Shown here: positions 11,087 through 23,965 of the stretch, piece by piece
Layout: each line of letters begins with the position of its first letter
Numbering within the stretch: the first letter of the stretch is position 1
NCBI GenBank assembly: GCA_022695795.1
Contig: MU404099.1
Span: 1 to 64,000 of the forward strand
DNA length: 64,000 nucleotides
Origin: Biscogniauxia marginata
Lineage: Eukaryota; Ascomycota; Sordariomycetes; Xylariales; Xylariaceae
Direction of reading: 5' to 3'
Notes under the pieces: generated by a model
The model's input: the letters and a program-made list of their open reading frames with translations, nothing else
What the model was told of the DNA's origin: nothing
Database searches by the model: none
Position numbers and translations under genes: made by a program

Positions 11087-14000
11087 TTCCTATTCCTTTA
11101 GTGCTTTAATGACTGCTAACAATTCCTTATTATAAATTTGATAGTTTAGTTTAGCATTATATAGTGCTTTGGATAGGTACGCGACTAGGTATTATTTCTT
11201 ATTGTTTTTTAATTGTTTTAGGACTGCTTTAATGGCGAAATTTAAAGCGTTTGTTTTTAGTTGTTTCTTTTTATTTTCGTTTAGAAGTTTATATATAACC
11301 TCACTGGTTATAACTTCTTTTAATTACTAAAAAGCTTATTTAGCTTCTTTAGTGAAATAAAAAGCCTCTCTTGTTTTTATTAAGGTAATTAGTTTTATTA
11401 ATGGTTTAGCGATATACTTAAAATCTTTAATGAGTTATTTAACATAGTTAATAAAACCAAGAAATGCGCGTATGTTTATAACACTTTTAGGTTTTAGTTA
11501 ATCCTTAATTATTACTATTTTTCCCTTTTAAATACGGATTTCCCCTGGACTTATTATAAACCTTAAATAGTTTAGTTTTTTGATATATTATTCACTTTTA
11601 ATTGAATAAATAAGTAGGTTTGCTTTTTTTAGGGCTTTTAACACTTGCTTTATATGTTTCTTATGCTCCTTCTCGTTTTCTGAGTAAATTAGTATATCAT
11701 TTAAGTAAACAAATATAAATTTATTTAGAAACTTGCGAAAAACTATTATAATCATGTGTTAAAATGTAACGGGTGCGTTAATAAGTCTAAATGGCATAAC
11801 TTTGTACTTATAATATCCGTATATAGTTTAAAAAGCTATATATTATTCGTGTCTTTTAATTATTCTAATTATATAGTATTTATTACAAAGGTCTAGTGTT
11901 ATAAAGATTTAGGTCTTGTTAATTTATCCTCTTATAAGTTTCATTAATAATAACAAATATCCGTTTTTTTTAGTTATTTCATTAAAATGTCGATAATTAA
12001 TTACTTATCGTTATATTAGATTTCCTTCTTCATCGACATATTATTTCCCGTTTTTATCGATTTTAAGTATTATAATCGCCGGATATCTTAACAAGGATTT
12101 TAATTCTCGAATATATCCTTTGTTAAGATCCTCTTAAATTCTTTTTTATAATGCTTTTTGTTTTTCCTAATTTATAAAATACACTAAAAATAATTTTAAC
12201 TATTTCCTTTTTTTAAAATAAATTTAATAATCCTATTAGTTATATTTTAGTAATTCTTCTTTTATTTTATTTTTAAATAATTTGTGGAAACGGAGGTACT
12301 CGCGCGATACTCTTTTCGTTAAATTTTTAGGTTTAGTTACTCGAATTATATAAGCGATATGTTTCGTTTTTATATCCGTTTTTTTAGAGTTACTTGCGGT
12401 ATTTATTTCGTAACTCGTAGTGGTTAACTCCTCTTGTTTTTAATCCTAATAAAACGTGTTTATCTTGAAATTTATTCGTGAATTACTTTTTCTAAGCTAA
12501 TTTATTTCCAAGATTATATCGTGATTTAATATGTATGTAATATTAAGGATAATTTATTTAAAATGCCCTTAAATAGTTACCGAAAAAGGAATTATTTCTC
12601 TTAATACTTTATTATTTTCGTAACTAAACATATTTCCTTTAAAGTTTTATAACTTATATGGACTTTATTTATATACTCATGGTATTTTATTTTTTTAGGT
12701 TATTTTTATTAAGACATAACTTTTATTTACTCTTGAATTTATTAAGGCTTTATATTCCTTTTTATTATACTTAACTCTAGTTATAATAATATTATTAAGT
12801 CCCGATTGGATTTTATATAAGGACTTGTTATTTATGGCTTTTTGCTGCTTTACTAGCGAGAGCTTTTGCCGTTTTTTGGTTTTTTACGTCCCTTCTCCTT
12901 TGGTTTTTTTTTAGTTATTATAACCCGGATGTCTTTCTATTTTTAGGCTTTTATAAGAGCGTGTTTCTAGTAATTATTATTTAGATAATCTCTTTAATTA
13001 CCCTTTACGTAATAGGGGGTGAGAGGTTTGTTCTTTATATAAAACTTTACATATTAAAATTTTAATTTTTTTTCGAGGGCCTTTTTATAACTTAAGTTTA
13101 TTTTATTAACTCGGAATTTTTTGAAGTTTTAGATTATTTTTAAATAAAATGAATAATTATTAAGTTTACTTATTAGAGGTATTTCGATGTTTTTTTTTAG
13201 GTTTATATTAATTTTTAAAAGCTTTTCTCCTTTTTTAAAGTATGTTTTAATGATTTATTTATAGCCTTGTTTAGTCGCACGTGTTTTCGCTTATTATTTT
13301 ATTAAGTGTTTTCCTATAAAACCGAATAAATTAATATTATATTTAGTTCGTTTTTCGAGCCATTATAAAAGGTGTAGTCCCTTTTATAATTCTTATAATT
13401 CTTCTTTAATCTCGTCTTTTTCGAAACCTGCTTCGAGCAAGTCGTGTACGTCGCATAATACTAAAGTATAACACATATAATCTTTAGTTATTACTTCGTA
13501 GCTTTTTTCGGAGCTTAAGTGAAGATAATACGTTTTAAAGTAATGTGGCTATCGTGAGACGTTGTTATAAATACATTTATTTTCTTTCGTGTCATTATTC
13601 TCTAGTTCTTAAGAATAATAACCGGCTTTATCCTTAAAACTTTTATATATTTAATAAGCGTCGTTAATATAAAAGCTTTAATATAACGATATATGTTCCC
13701 TTAAGCTCTAATAAATATTATAGTTATTATTTATGTAAAACCTCTAATTTAGGCTATTATGCTGGCTTTTTCCTTAATAGGTTTCGCATTTATCGTTTTT
13801 ATAGTGGCTTTAATATAAATCACTATGGTTTAACTTAATTCTTAAGTCGTATCCTAGCTTATAATTATCGTATTTATATAGTAATTCGCCTTCGTTATAT
13901 CCTTATTTGGCTTGTTTTAATGTAAAATATTCTAAATACGAGTAATCATCCTCTAGATAGTTCTTGCGGTTAACTTAATGAAATTTATAAACTTTTTTTA

Positions 14001-15331
14001 TAAGGGTTTTCTTGATTTTTTCTATCTTAATAGTGCTGATAATAAATACTTAGTTTATTTCTTCGTTATTTTCGAATTAAACTCTTGCCTTAATAACTCT
14101 TTTCTTAAGTTAAGAAATCTCTTTTGTTTTTAGTTCTTGTTTTTTAAGACTTCGATACTCGTTTTTATAATGTTTTTTCTTTTTATAATTAAAACACTTA
14201 ATAATTAATTTATCTCGTTTTTTTCGTTCTTTTTAAATAATGTTAATTTTAATAGGGTTTGACTTAGTTCTAGTGCTTTTCCTGGTTCCGGCACCGCTTT
14301 TATGATTCCCTCCCTTTAGCTAATCGCCATTCTTTCGTTATACTATTTTTTTCTTTTTAAGGTACCGTTCGAAGTTCTCGTTATTAATGGTAATTACTAT
14401 TATAACGTAATTATTAAACTTTTTTAGGTTCCTTTCTTTATATAGGTTTATTTTGTATAACTTATTCTTTATATGGTTTTTTAATCTTTAATAAAACAAG
14501 TAATATAGGTTTTTAATAAGTAATTATGACTAGCTTGCGAGTTTCTTGAACTTAACGGCGTAGTTTAAAGCCTTTTTATCTTGTCGTAATTTGTGAAGTT
14601 AAGCTTCGGCTTATTACTTAAGAATTAAATTGCTAAATATAGACTTAAGTTGTTTTTTAAACTCTTTATAATTCTTAAAGACTTTTTTTGTGTTTTCTTA
14701 GGCGTTTAATCCGTTTTTTAAATAATTCTTTAATACTAGTTAAAACCAGGTCAAGGCGGTTTTGGCAAGGAGCTAGAATACCGTGAAAACCTTTTATTTT
14801 TTAGTAATAATCGTTTTATAATAAAACCGTGAATAAGTTCTAGCTTAAATCAGAAATCCCTTTAAATCGCTTAACCCATTATATTTACTAGGTATAATTA
14901 ATTTAAAACCCTTCACGTCGAGAGTTGTTATATTGTTTTCGTCGTTTAAGTCGTTAGGGTCGTTATCGTTTAAAGGTGATTACTTATTTCTAAGAAATAG
15001 GGGTTGTTTTGCTTATTCTTTAGGTATTTTTTCCTCCTCCTTTTCTTCTTCCTTAAATGCTTCTTCTTATTAATCTTCCGAGATGTCCTTTTATGACTCC
15101 TCTTTAGCTGCAACTATAATAGACTCTTGTGTTAGTTCCTCTAAATCTTTTAGTTATATCGTAAAAAGACCTAAAGCTTTCGTTTAAGAGCTTATTAATT
15201 ATTGTTTTTTTACTTGTTTCTTTTTTTGTTGCCCTCTGGTTTTAGGGGGCATACTTGTCTTAGGACGGTTTAACTAAGAGTCCCTTCCTTTCCTAAACTA
15301 ATATTAAGCACTAATTAAGGAGCTATTAAAA
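11087..15331 (-). pseudogene. Element B gag, protease and reverse transcriptase, cut in RNase H
   Basis: Minus-strand gag starts just inside the LTR at 15332, with a zinc knuckle near 14147-14190. Protease and reverse transcriptase follow; the catalytic box reads YLND at 11696-11707. The sequence stops in RNase H at 11087, where element A is inserted. The equivalent uninterrupted sequence is at 6400 onward. It is dead, with stops in every frame. Confidence 0.75.
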
Positions 15332-15757
15332 TGTGACGAACCTCCCTATATGTTTCTAGTTAACTGATTTTACAAGTAAGTATGTATTGGGTTTTCTTGA
15401 TTTAAAGGTAATAATAGGTTGAGATTAATTTAATTGATTTAAAATGTTATATTCGTTAAAAAGGTTTCAAGGTACTCTCACTATAATATTAAAAAGTGAC
15501 TATAGTTTTAGATTAATAGCTAAAAAACTAGAAAGAATAACTAAATATACAAGGAGATTCCGATTTATTTATATAAATGTCCCTTAGAACTATTATTCAA
15601 CGCACCTCCTAGTTCTCCGTATTATTTGTTAATTCTAATAGATAATGTGTGGGTCTTCTCTTAATTATCTCTTCATAGCAATAAATAATTGAGATAAAGG
15701 TCACGTAACTAACACGTAATAACGTCTAAGAACAAAACTACCTTTTGATTCGTAATA
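15332..15757 (-). repeat. 5' LTR of element B (type 2, 426 bp)
   Basis: Begins tgtgacgaacc and ends gattcgtaata on the plus strand, and matches 3557-3980. The adjacent priming site (TTTTAATAGCT on the minus strand, ending at 15331) is perfectly complementary over nine bases to AGCTATTAA inside this same LTR. Confidence 0.85.
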
Positions 15758-15762
15758 GGGAC
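15758..15762. repeat. Target-site duplication GGGAC, right copy
   Basis: Second copy of the 5-bp duplication flanking element B (first copy 3552-3556). The sequence after it continues the reverse-transcriptase gene of element C. Confidence 0.85.
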
Positions 15763-18222
15763 ACGAATAATATATAACCTTTCGAACAATATATAAACAT
15801 TATAAATACAAGGTTATGCTATTTGGACTTATTAACGCACCCGTTACATTTTAACATATAATCATGATAATTCTTTATAAGTTTCTGGATAAATTTGTAT
15901 TTGTCTATTTGAACGATATATTAATTTACTTAAAAAACGAGAAGGAATATAAAAAACATATAAAGTAAGTGTTAAAAGCTCTAGAAAAGGCAAACCTACT
16001 TATTTATCCGATTAAAAGTGAATAGCATATCAAGAAATTAGACTATTTAGGGTTTATAATAAGTCCAGGAGAAATTCGCATTTAAAAGAGAAAAATAGTA
16101 ATAGTTAAGAATTGGCTAAAACCTAAAAGTGTTATAAACATACGCGTATTTCTTGGTTTTATTAATTATATTAAATAACTTATTAAAGATTTCGGGCGTA
16201 TTACTAAACTATTAACGGAATTAACTACTCTAGCAAAAACAAGAGAGGCTTTTTATTTCACTAAAAAAGCCAAACAAGCTTTTCGGCAGCTAAAAAAAAT
16301 TATAACTAATGAGGTTATATATAAACTTTCAAACGAAAATAAAAAGAAACGATTAAGGATAAACGCTTTAAATTTCGCTATTAAAGTAATTTTAAAGTAA
16401 TTAAAAAACAATAAGAAATGGTACCTAGTTATGTACCTATCTAAAACACTATATAGTGTTAAACTAAATTATTAGATTTATAACAAAGAATTGTTAGCAG
16501 TTATTAAAGCACTAAAGAAATAAGAACCATAACTTAACGGAACTAAGAAACCTATCGACATTTATTTAAACCACAAGAACTTTATATGATTCATAACAAT
16601 ATAAACGCTTAATTAAAAACACAAGCGTTAAATGATTTTCCTGTTTAAATTCAATTTTAAAATCCAGTATATTAAGGGAAAAGAAAATATCCAAGCGGAT
16701 CTTCTTAATAGAAAAGAAGATTATAAATTAAAAATCAATAAAAGAGATATTTAAATGTTTAAATAATAAAATGACGGATTAGTTATATTAACTTATATGC
16801 GAATCAATATAAAAGACTAGAAATAACGATTCAAGGAAAATTATAGTTAAAAAGAAAAACAATTATAATCTTAACAAATATTTAGCGACAAATTTTTCTT
16901 ATATAAGGAAAAGGTATACATATTAAAACGAATGCAGAACGAATTCGTTAAAGAATTTTACGAATATTCTCTATACGGCCACCAAGGGATTTTTAAAACA
17001 ATAAAACGACTTTAAGAGAAATTCGACTTTCCAGGAATACGATAAACAGTTAAAAAAATTATAAAGAATTATAACATCTATAATAAGGCTAAAGCATCAC
17101 GACATAAACCATATAAACTATTATAACCAACTTAGATACTTAATAAAGCGTGGCATATAATTATATAAGATTTCATAATGAAACTCCTAAAGTTAAAAGA
17201 TCCTATTATAAGAGTACTTTATAACAGTATATAGGTAATTATTGATAGACTTACGAAATACGCCTATTTTTTACTATTTAACGAATCGAGCATAATAAAA
17301 CAATTAGCTTTTAGTTTCTTAAAAGAGTACGTTAATAAACATGGATTACTAAAACGTGTTGTTTCAAATAAAAACAAGTTATTCACGTTAAAATTTTGGA
17401 CCAGCTTAATAAAACGAATGGGAATTAAGCAAAAATTATCCACAGCGTATTACCCCTAAACCAACGAATAAACAAAAAGACTGAACTAGATAATAAAATA
17501 ATATTTACGAAGTTATATTAACTGGGAAATAAATAACTAAGTAGAATTACTATTAATAACCCAAATAATATATAACACTTTAATTAATAAAAATATAAAG
17601 ATATTACTACACGAAGCAATATACGGACAAAAGACGGAAGTTTAAAGACAACCGATTAAACTTATAAAAGTACTAAGAGTCGAAATAAAGGCCCCAAGAG
17701 TAGAAGTACTATCTAAAAAGATCTAAGTAGTATAATAACGACTATAAAAAGAATTATAATTCATTTAAGATAAAATAACAAAGTACTATAATAAAAGAAG
17801 AATTAAAGGATTAATTCTTAAAAGAAGAAATATGGTTTACTTATTTCGTTAATGACAAAGCGTAATATTAAAAATACCTTAAATTAAAACAAAACGACTT
17901 AGCGAAAAACTTAAATTCAAGAAATTAAGATTATATAGGATTAAGGAGGTTGTTTCGAAAGTTAATTATAAGCTAGTACTATTAAAAGAATCTAGAATAT
18001 ATCTTGTATTTCATGTTTCGCTTTTAAAATTAACACTAAATAACGCTATACTAAAAAACCAATTAGAATTTAAGGAAAACCCTAATAAATACGAAGTAGA
18101 AAAAATACTAAATTTAAAACAAGTTAAAGGTTAATTATAATATTTTGTTAAATGGGAAAGTTACTTACCGGAAAAAAACACTTAAGAACTATTTAAGTAT
18201 TTAAAAAACCTAATAAATAAAA

Positions 18223-18942
18223 TTAAGGATTTCCACCGCTAAAATCTAGACCGGCTAGGAAGGCCTGAATATTAAAGTCTTAATTTTATTAGGAACGATC
18301 AAGGAAGGAAGAAGGGTAGACCTTGGAAATAGGTAAACCTTATAAAGATTCAAACTGACGTTGCGATCTCTTTATGTGTTGCGATCTCTTTATGTGTTGC
18401 GATCTCTTTATGTGTTGCGATCTCTTTATGTGTTGCGATCTCTTTATGTGTTGCGATTCTTTAATAAGATGTTTTTGTTTTTTTTCCTCGCGTTCGACGC
18501 GCTTTAATTCCTTAAGGGAATTAAGACCTTAAGTAACTATTTTACATAATTTACTTAATTATAACTAACGTTCGGTACGTAGACGGCATACGTGATTTAT
18601 TTCTTTCTCGGTAGCTAGTTATATAACTTAGTAACGAGATTTCGCCGCTTTTAACTTAACTTTAACTTTTTAAAATTGTTTTAAAATTTCGGTTATATCT
18701 TTACACGTAATTCTAAATACGTTATAACGAGTTTAATTTAGCCGGATATACTTAACATAACAATTAAAATTATTAAAAACTATACACTTTTTCTTAGAAC
18801 GTTCATAATGAGAATAAGCTATCTCTTTTTTTCTATTTAAAGAAATAGCTTTTAAAAAAGTAACCTTATTTTCTACTTATTTCTCGGCATGTTATAAGTG
18901 ATTAAAGACTTCTTTTCGAGCCTTAGTTATACGATGAGACAT
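18223..18942 (-). pseudogene. Antisense accessory ORF of element C, Zn2Cys6-like with hexapeptide repeats
   Basis: Read from an ATG at 18942, the frame gives MSHRITKARKEVFNHL, then a cluster where Y/C fall at A-Y-x2-Y-x6-C-x8-Y-x2-Y-x7-Y, with the first five intervals identical in elements B and E. A Lys/Arg-rich stretch leads into five copies of the hexapeptide SQHIKR, encoded by the 18-bp tandem repeat at 18360-18457. The frame then continues to a tail ending LDFSGGNP and a stop at 18223-18225, antisense to the end of pol. About a dozen in-frame stops are present; many are TAA/TAG at positions where RIP of CAA, CAG or TGG codons is plausible. The full frame is 239 codons plus stop. Function is inferred only from the metal-cluster-like spacing. 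Confidence 0.65.
18360..18457. repeat. 18-bp tandem repeat, five full copies
   Basis: The unit gttgcgatctctttatgt occurs at 18360, 18378, 18396, 18414 and 18432 with no visible differences, followed by a partial copy to 18457. The length is a multiple of three, and the unit is stop-free in the frame of the antisense ORF that crosses it. Confidence 0.95.
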
Positions 18943-19052
18943 AATAAAAAAAAGAAAAGTAAAGTAGCTTAAAAAAAGTAATAAATAAGAAAAAAGGATA
19001 GTAAGGCCTTCTTTTTATCTTTAAAACAAAGATCTTTAAAGAGGAAGAATGA

Positions 19053-19461
19053 TGTTACGAACCTTAAAATAAAACTACGTATTAGTCACGTGGTTTAACG
19101 AGAGAATTAATAAATCGCTCCCCTTAGCAGAGCGATTTAATGATTTAATGACTTAATAAATCGCTTTTTTTAGTAAAGCGATTTAGCGACTTACTTATTT
19201 TAAGGAAGGGAGAAATAAGTATAAGTAGATTGGAATTTCCTTATGTATTTAGTTATTTATTCTAGTTCTTTAGCTATTAATTTAAAACTATAGTCACTTT
19301 TTAATATTATAATGAGAGTACCTTAAAACCTTTTTAACGAACATAACATTATGAATTAATTGAACCAATTTTAACCCATTGTTACCTTTAAATCAAGAAA
19401 ACCTAGTACGTACTTACCTATGAAGTCAGCTGACTAGGAACACACAGGGAGGTTCGTCACA
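19053..19461 (+). repeat. 3' LTR of element C (type 1, 409 bp)
   Basis: Runs from tgttacgaacc to ggttcgtcaca, short inverted ends with TG..CA. It is the reverse-complement counterpart of 2953-3362. It carries AGCTATTAA at 19272-19280, the motif proposed to prime reverse transcription. A purine-rich tract (aaagaggaagaatga) immediately precedes it. Confidence 0.85.
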
Positions 19462-20830
19462 TATATATATTATAAAATCTTAATATATAAAATTTTATTA
19501 AAACATTTAAACCTTAAAAAAAAACCTTATTATTATTACGATAAATACTCGTAAAAAAATTAATTTTAAATAATAAAAATCCTATATCGTTATTTTTAAT
19601 ATATATATTATAATTAATAAAAATACTATTAATATCTTTAACTATTTTTACTTTATTATTTTTCCGACGTTAAATTAATAATTATATATATTAAACGAAG
19701 TTTTACTTAGCATTATTAAGTCGGAAATGATATCGTCGGCTTTAATTAAATTTATAAAACATTACCGCTTTTAAACCTTAATCGCGTTAATAATAATAGA
19801 AGTAATCGGAAATTAAGGTACGAAACGAGAATACTTTAACTTAACAAGGCAAGCCGGGATTATTAGTCGCGGTGACGAGCAAATACAACGTTATTAAGAA
19901 AAATAATAACGGCGTATTTAAATAAACTATTAAAAATATAAATCTTTTATTAAAGAATTAATAAACCTTAAAAAGTTATTACTTAAAAACCGTAAATTAA
20001 AATTAAAATTAACTTAATTCACGTTAATAAAATAATATAAACGGTTTTTTAAAAGGGTAATTAAGAAGTAATCCTAATATAACAAGTTATTTTTACTTTT
20101 AACGAGACGCGTAGTTTTAAACTTAATAACGTTAATAATATCGGCGTTAATAACCCGTATATTAAATTAAGTTATACAACGTTCGAAGCCGTAAATAATA
20201 ACGATTCTTAAAACGTTAATATCTTAGTCGAAAGCCTTTATATATATTTAATTAAGTTAAATAAAAGCGGTAACATAAATAAGACACGAAAGGTTTACGA
20301 TAATATAATAAACGCGAAAAAGAACTTAATACCGTTAATAATAATTATTAAAGCCTATTATTTTAATAAAAAGGGAAAATATAAATAATATAAATAATAT
20401 AAAAAATAAAAAACACGATATTAAAGTAAATATAAAATGAGATATATTACTTATTAATATAAACAAAAATAATAATAATAATAATAATTAAATTATAAAA
20501 AAAAGTAATTACTAAATATATATACATATAAAACTAATAAACTCAAAAATTAATAATATTTAAAGATATAATAAGTATTAATATAAAAACAATTAATTAT
20601 TAATTATATACGAAAAAGCTAAATATATAAAATTAAATAAATAATAAGAGTTTATATAAACTTATCATATAAATAATATATATAAAAATAATTAATAAAT
20701 AAGTAAAATTAAACGAAAAAACCAAAAATAACTTATTATATTTAAAAGTAAATAATTTATATAAAAAAGTATAACATATCGCTATAAAACTAAATAGCCT
20801 TAATAAAATACGAATAAAACATAAACCGCG
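19462..20830. repeat. Extremely AT-rich RIP-mutated DNA, unidentified repeat
   Basis: Base composition is close to that of the neighbouring dead retroelements, with islands of cg-containing words (cgttaataa, gtcggc) suggesting decayed coding sequence. No LTR, terminal repeat or recognisable protein motif could be followed. It is probably another transposon relic, since RIP acts on repeats, but its type is unknown. Confidence 0.5.
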
Positions 20831-21560
20831 TAAATAACGTTCGTGCCATAAATAGGACTATAGTTCGTCCCGCGTAACTAATAAAAAACAACACCGTATC
20901 CGCGTAAGCGGCCCGAAACGGCCCTAATCGCCACGTACAAACGTGCACTCCAAAAAAGGTAAGGGGGACTCCAAAATAAGCGGGTTCACCCCTAGTCTTG
21001 AGCGATTAATTAATGAGATTACTTAGATTTTAGTGTAGAGAAGCTAAATACCAACATCATAGCTGTAATATTACCGGAATAATTAAGAATTATATACAAG
21101 TTAACAAGGTAGTTAAGATATAAATATTATATTTAAGGTTTAAAGAATTAGGAATAATCGAAAGAATCTAAGAATAAGACGAATTTACTAAGAGAGAGAA
21201 CGGACTTATTATAAGAATAATATGAGCTTCACAATCGTAGGTATAAGTAAGCGCTCGTGGCGAGCTGCTTAGGAAGGTTTAGCCGTGTGGGGTGGTTTAT
21301 ATACTAAGGGTTTAAATGTAAATTTTCAGTAGCTACATAGATTCTCAGGACCACGCTTAATATAACTTATAATCCTTTCTTTTAATAGCTTTAATTATTT
21401 AATTTAATAGAATATTAACTTTATTTTAAGGCTTTGAAGTACTTTAATCGTTTTATACGCTACTATTACGTAATAAGTATAAGCGAATATCTATATAGTT
21501 AAATAGTTCCCGTCTTTCGAATGTTAACAATATTATTATTATTATCACCCCGGAACGGAG
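20831..21560. other. Transition from RIP-mutated to normal DNA, no gene
   Basis: Contains a GC-normal patch (about 20840-20995) between AT-rich stretches. From about 21540 composition becomes ordinary. No coding region, RNA or repeat structure was found. Confidence 0.4.
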
Positions 21561-23380
21561 AAATTTTAAAAGAGGCGTAAAGTCAAAAAGGAAAAGGGAA
21601 AAAGAAAAAGAAAAGAAAAAGAAGAGAAGGAATTAATGAACCCAAAGCCAGTTTACATGAAGCCGTCAGTAGATTACTTACGCTCCAGGGTATTATGAAA
21701 ACCACGCAGGGTATTAATGTATAGCATGTTCGACATGTAATACATCGAACAGCTAGTGTTAACCAGTGGATAGAAAACAAGGTACATAAGTAGAAGCGTT
21801 TCACCTATTCATCATCGGACACTAACAGTTAGTTCCCGAAGTAGTCGCGAGTAAGATATGTACCATTGTTGCCGCTTCGTGTCTCCTCGCGCAAGTGTAA
21901 ATACGAAGGACAAATATGAGCCGGCAGCAGACGGTTACAACTGTGAATACCGGTGATAAACATGAAACAGATTTCTTACCGGCTTAGGTTTTTCGGGCGC
22001 ATACAAACCAGATAATCATGGGAGCATGGTAGAAACACTTAGGACGTGAGTCGTCCGGGCTGCCTACGTTAATCGAAACCAGGCGAACGATTGAAAGAAA
22101 GGAACACCTGTGGTGCTTTTGACCCTCCGTCCATTTATGCAGTCTATAAGACCATATCGCTACCAGCAGGATGTTTATATATGGCCTCTGCTTTCATACG
22201 GCCTTGATGATCAATGGGAAACAAAAACATTGCCTGTGTTGACTGACTTTCTTATTAGGGGGAAATATACACTCCAGTCTGTAGTTCTTCATATGTTATG
22301 GGCTAACTATACCGAGCGGACTATGGTCGCTAAAGCAAAAGGTGACCATCTGTTTAATACAGTTATTAATATAATAATCACAAATAGTTCCAGGCATGGT
22401 AATTCCAGTGCTACAATATAGAGAATAGAGAATTTTAATTTAAAAATTTTTTAATTTTTAACTATATTAATGAAATCACGTGGATGGGATCAAAATTGTC
22501 AGTTTTAAGATAAAGCTAATAGGTAGACTTTCGCCCGTAGATATATAGAGATAGGAGGTCATTACTATAGGGCCGTGAAATGAACCCGATTCATCCACAT
22601 TCTGTCACAAATTGCTAAAAAGCGTATATATCTCGTCAACTAAGGAGAGGTTACATCTCCTTTAGGAAACTTCCGGCGTATATTATATCAGTCCGATTGA
22701 TGGCTAACTACATAGCTACTACGACTTGGCGTGTCAATTCTACAACACTTTACGAATCACGATTCTCATGCTTAGCTGCTTATAACCCACCTCTGGAGTT
22801 ACGCAGGATACGGAACTTAGAAAATCCTTGGTGCTTAAAATGGAAAGTCCGATAATAACTGTGTGTATGTTTATACCTAACTAGAATATTAATAACACAA
22901 AGTGCGTGTATATTAATAAAGTCTATAAAGTATAAAACAGAAAATATGTGACTTCTTTACCTGTTAATATCTTAGTTACAAAAGGTTATTAAGTCATTGC
23001 TATGTACAGTTAAGTATAAAGAGGTTGTATAAATCATGTCATGATATGTGGCGATGGGAAATAGTTATTAGAATTTATGTGCGGACACACAGGAGCGGGG
23101 CAATACACTTTAGCTATGCCCACTTGATTTAATAGGGCCCTCATGTCTTGTGCCTTAATAGGGACTCTAATTTTGATATGGGCCTCATTTACTCCTCTAC
23201 AGTTAGATAAAAAATGTCAAATATTTATAAATAATTCTCGTCCACAAATGCTGTATTAACAGTAAGAAAATGGGGTAACACGTCCATTTTTATCTCTCTA
23301 ACCTCGAGCAGCTTCAGCCTAATCCTCCCGGCGCGTCTGTCTTGCGGGCTTTCAACCTAACACAATATATCTCAACGAAT
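21561..23380. other. Non-coding accessory DNA, no supported gene
   Basis: Ordinary composition but only short, unsupported open frames. The longest (to 22421 on the plus strand, about 100 codons) has no recognisable family and no ATG at its upstream end. Confidence 0.4.
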
Positions 23381-23388
23381 TATTCAGC

Positions 23389-23965
23389 CTAGCGAATTAA
23401 ATGCGGGATGTTCACCGAATAGTGGGTAGGAGGTGTAATGCAACTTTGCGACCTTTTACACTTTCCAATAATAGAATATTGCCACAGATTTGAATTACAG
23501 CGACAATATGATGGCCAGCCTCTTTCTATGAGCAAACCTTGTGTAGGATCAAGCCATGTAGCATTAGAGATGAGCTCCTTCTCATGTTGTGCTCCCAAGG
23601 TGCCTTTTATCCTTAACCTAGAAGACTCATGGACTACCTCCCTGCAGCCTCACGATACGGGGCTGTGTAAGCTCTTTAGGCTACGTAACTTCAATTTCAA
23701 ACATTTCTACGATAAATTTTACGAATCAGATGTCATAATAGAAGTAGAAAAGGCCTGGCGGACCTGTTGTCCCAAGAAATGACACAACAAAAGGCCATTT
23801 ATCCATAGACCACAGTGATCCCATAACAACTACGAAGCTAATATAAAAAGGATGGGTACACTGAGCAAGAAAATTAGTCCCAGTAAGTCGATAGCAACCC
23901 TCTCTTCCCACTACCACAACACTCACTTGACAGTTACCAGAAGTCACCAAGGCTTCTGGTAACAT
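23389..23965 (-). pseudogene. Possible broken gene for a cysteine-rich protein
   Basis: Two minus-strand open stretches could be pieces of one gene. The upstream one starts at an ATG at 23965 and contains SGNCQVSVVVVGREGCYRL followed by LAQC. The downstream one (23598-23389) contains ATWLDPTQGLLIERGWPSYC, then CRCNS and IIGKCKRS. They are in different frames and no convincing intron was found between them. The Cys- and Trp-rich composition suggests a small secreted or structural protein, but I do not recognise the family. A 114-codon plus-strand frame (23438-23782) overlaps and cannot be excluded as the real one. Confidence 0.3.

Larger units (their letters stand above)
3557..15757 (-). mobile_element. 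Composite gypsy insertion: element B carrying truncated element A
   Basis: A minus-strand element bounded by two like LTRs (3557-3980 and 15332-15757) and the GGGAC duplication. Reading from the right: B 5' LTR, B gag (15331 to about 13000), protease and reverse transcriptase to 11087. There a third LTR of different type (10633-11086, element A) interrupts B within RNase H. A gag follows (10632 to about 7700), then one continuous pol running to about 4700, then the B-type 3' end and LTR. No second A-type LTR exists. The simplest explanation is that A inserted into B in the same orientation and that recombination between the two pol genes removed A's 3' half together with the start of B's remaining pol. 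Confidence 0.8.
15758..19461 (+). mobile_element. Element C, 3' part (pol, antisense ORF, 3' LTR)
   Basis: Plus-strand Ty3/gypsy chromovirus-type remnant. The reverse-transcriptase box reads YLND at 15906-15917. RNase H is near 16370-16670. An integrase YGHQGIF motif lies near 16975 and a DDE-type core near 17150-17480. A chromodomain with an EVEKILNLKQVKG-like start lies at about 18096-18210. After pol come an antisense gene relic (18223-18942), a purine-rich tract just before 19053, and the 3' LTR. The Asp codon of YLDD and several others are changed as RIP predicts, and stops are frequent. The 5' part lies at 3363-3556 and beyond, broken by elements B and D. Confidence 0.85.

Noticed and set aside
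18360..18457. CRISPR-like repeat array
   Set aside because: The units are directly adjacent with no spacers, and the host is a fungus; it is a simple 18-bp tandem repeat inside a retroelement.
1..21000. Telomere or subtelomere
   Set aside because: No TTAGGG-type repeat is present on either strand; the AT-rich block is explained by RIP-mutated retroelements.
21583..21804. Minus-strand frame ending in a Leu/Phe run
   Set aside because: The hydrophobic tail is simply the translation of an AAG/AAA purine tract.
22110..22421. Open frame of about 100 codons as a gene
   Set aside because: It begins at GTG rather than ATG, has no motif, and sits in non-coding-looking DNA.
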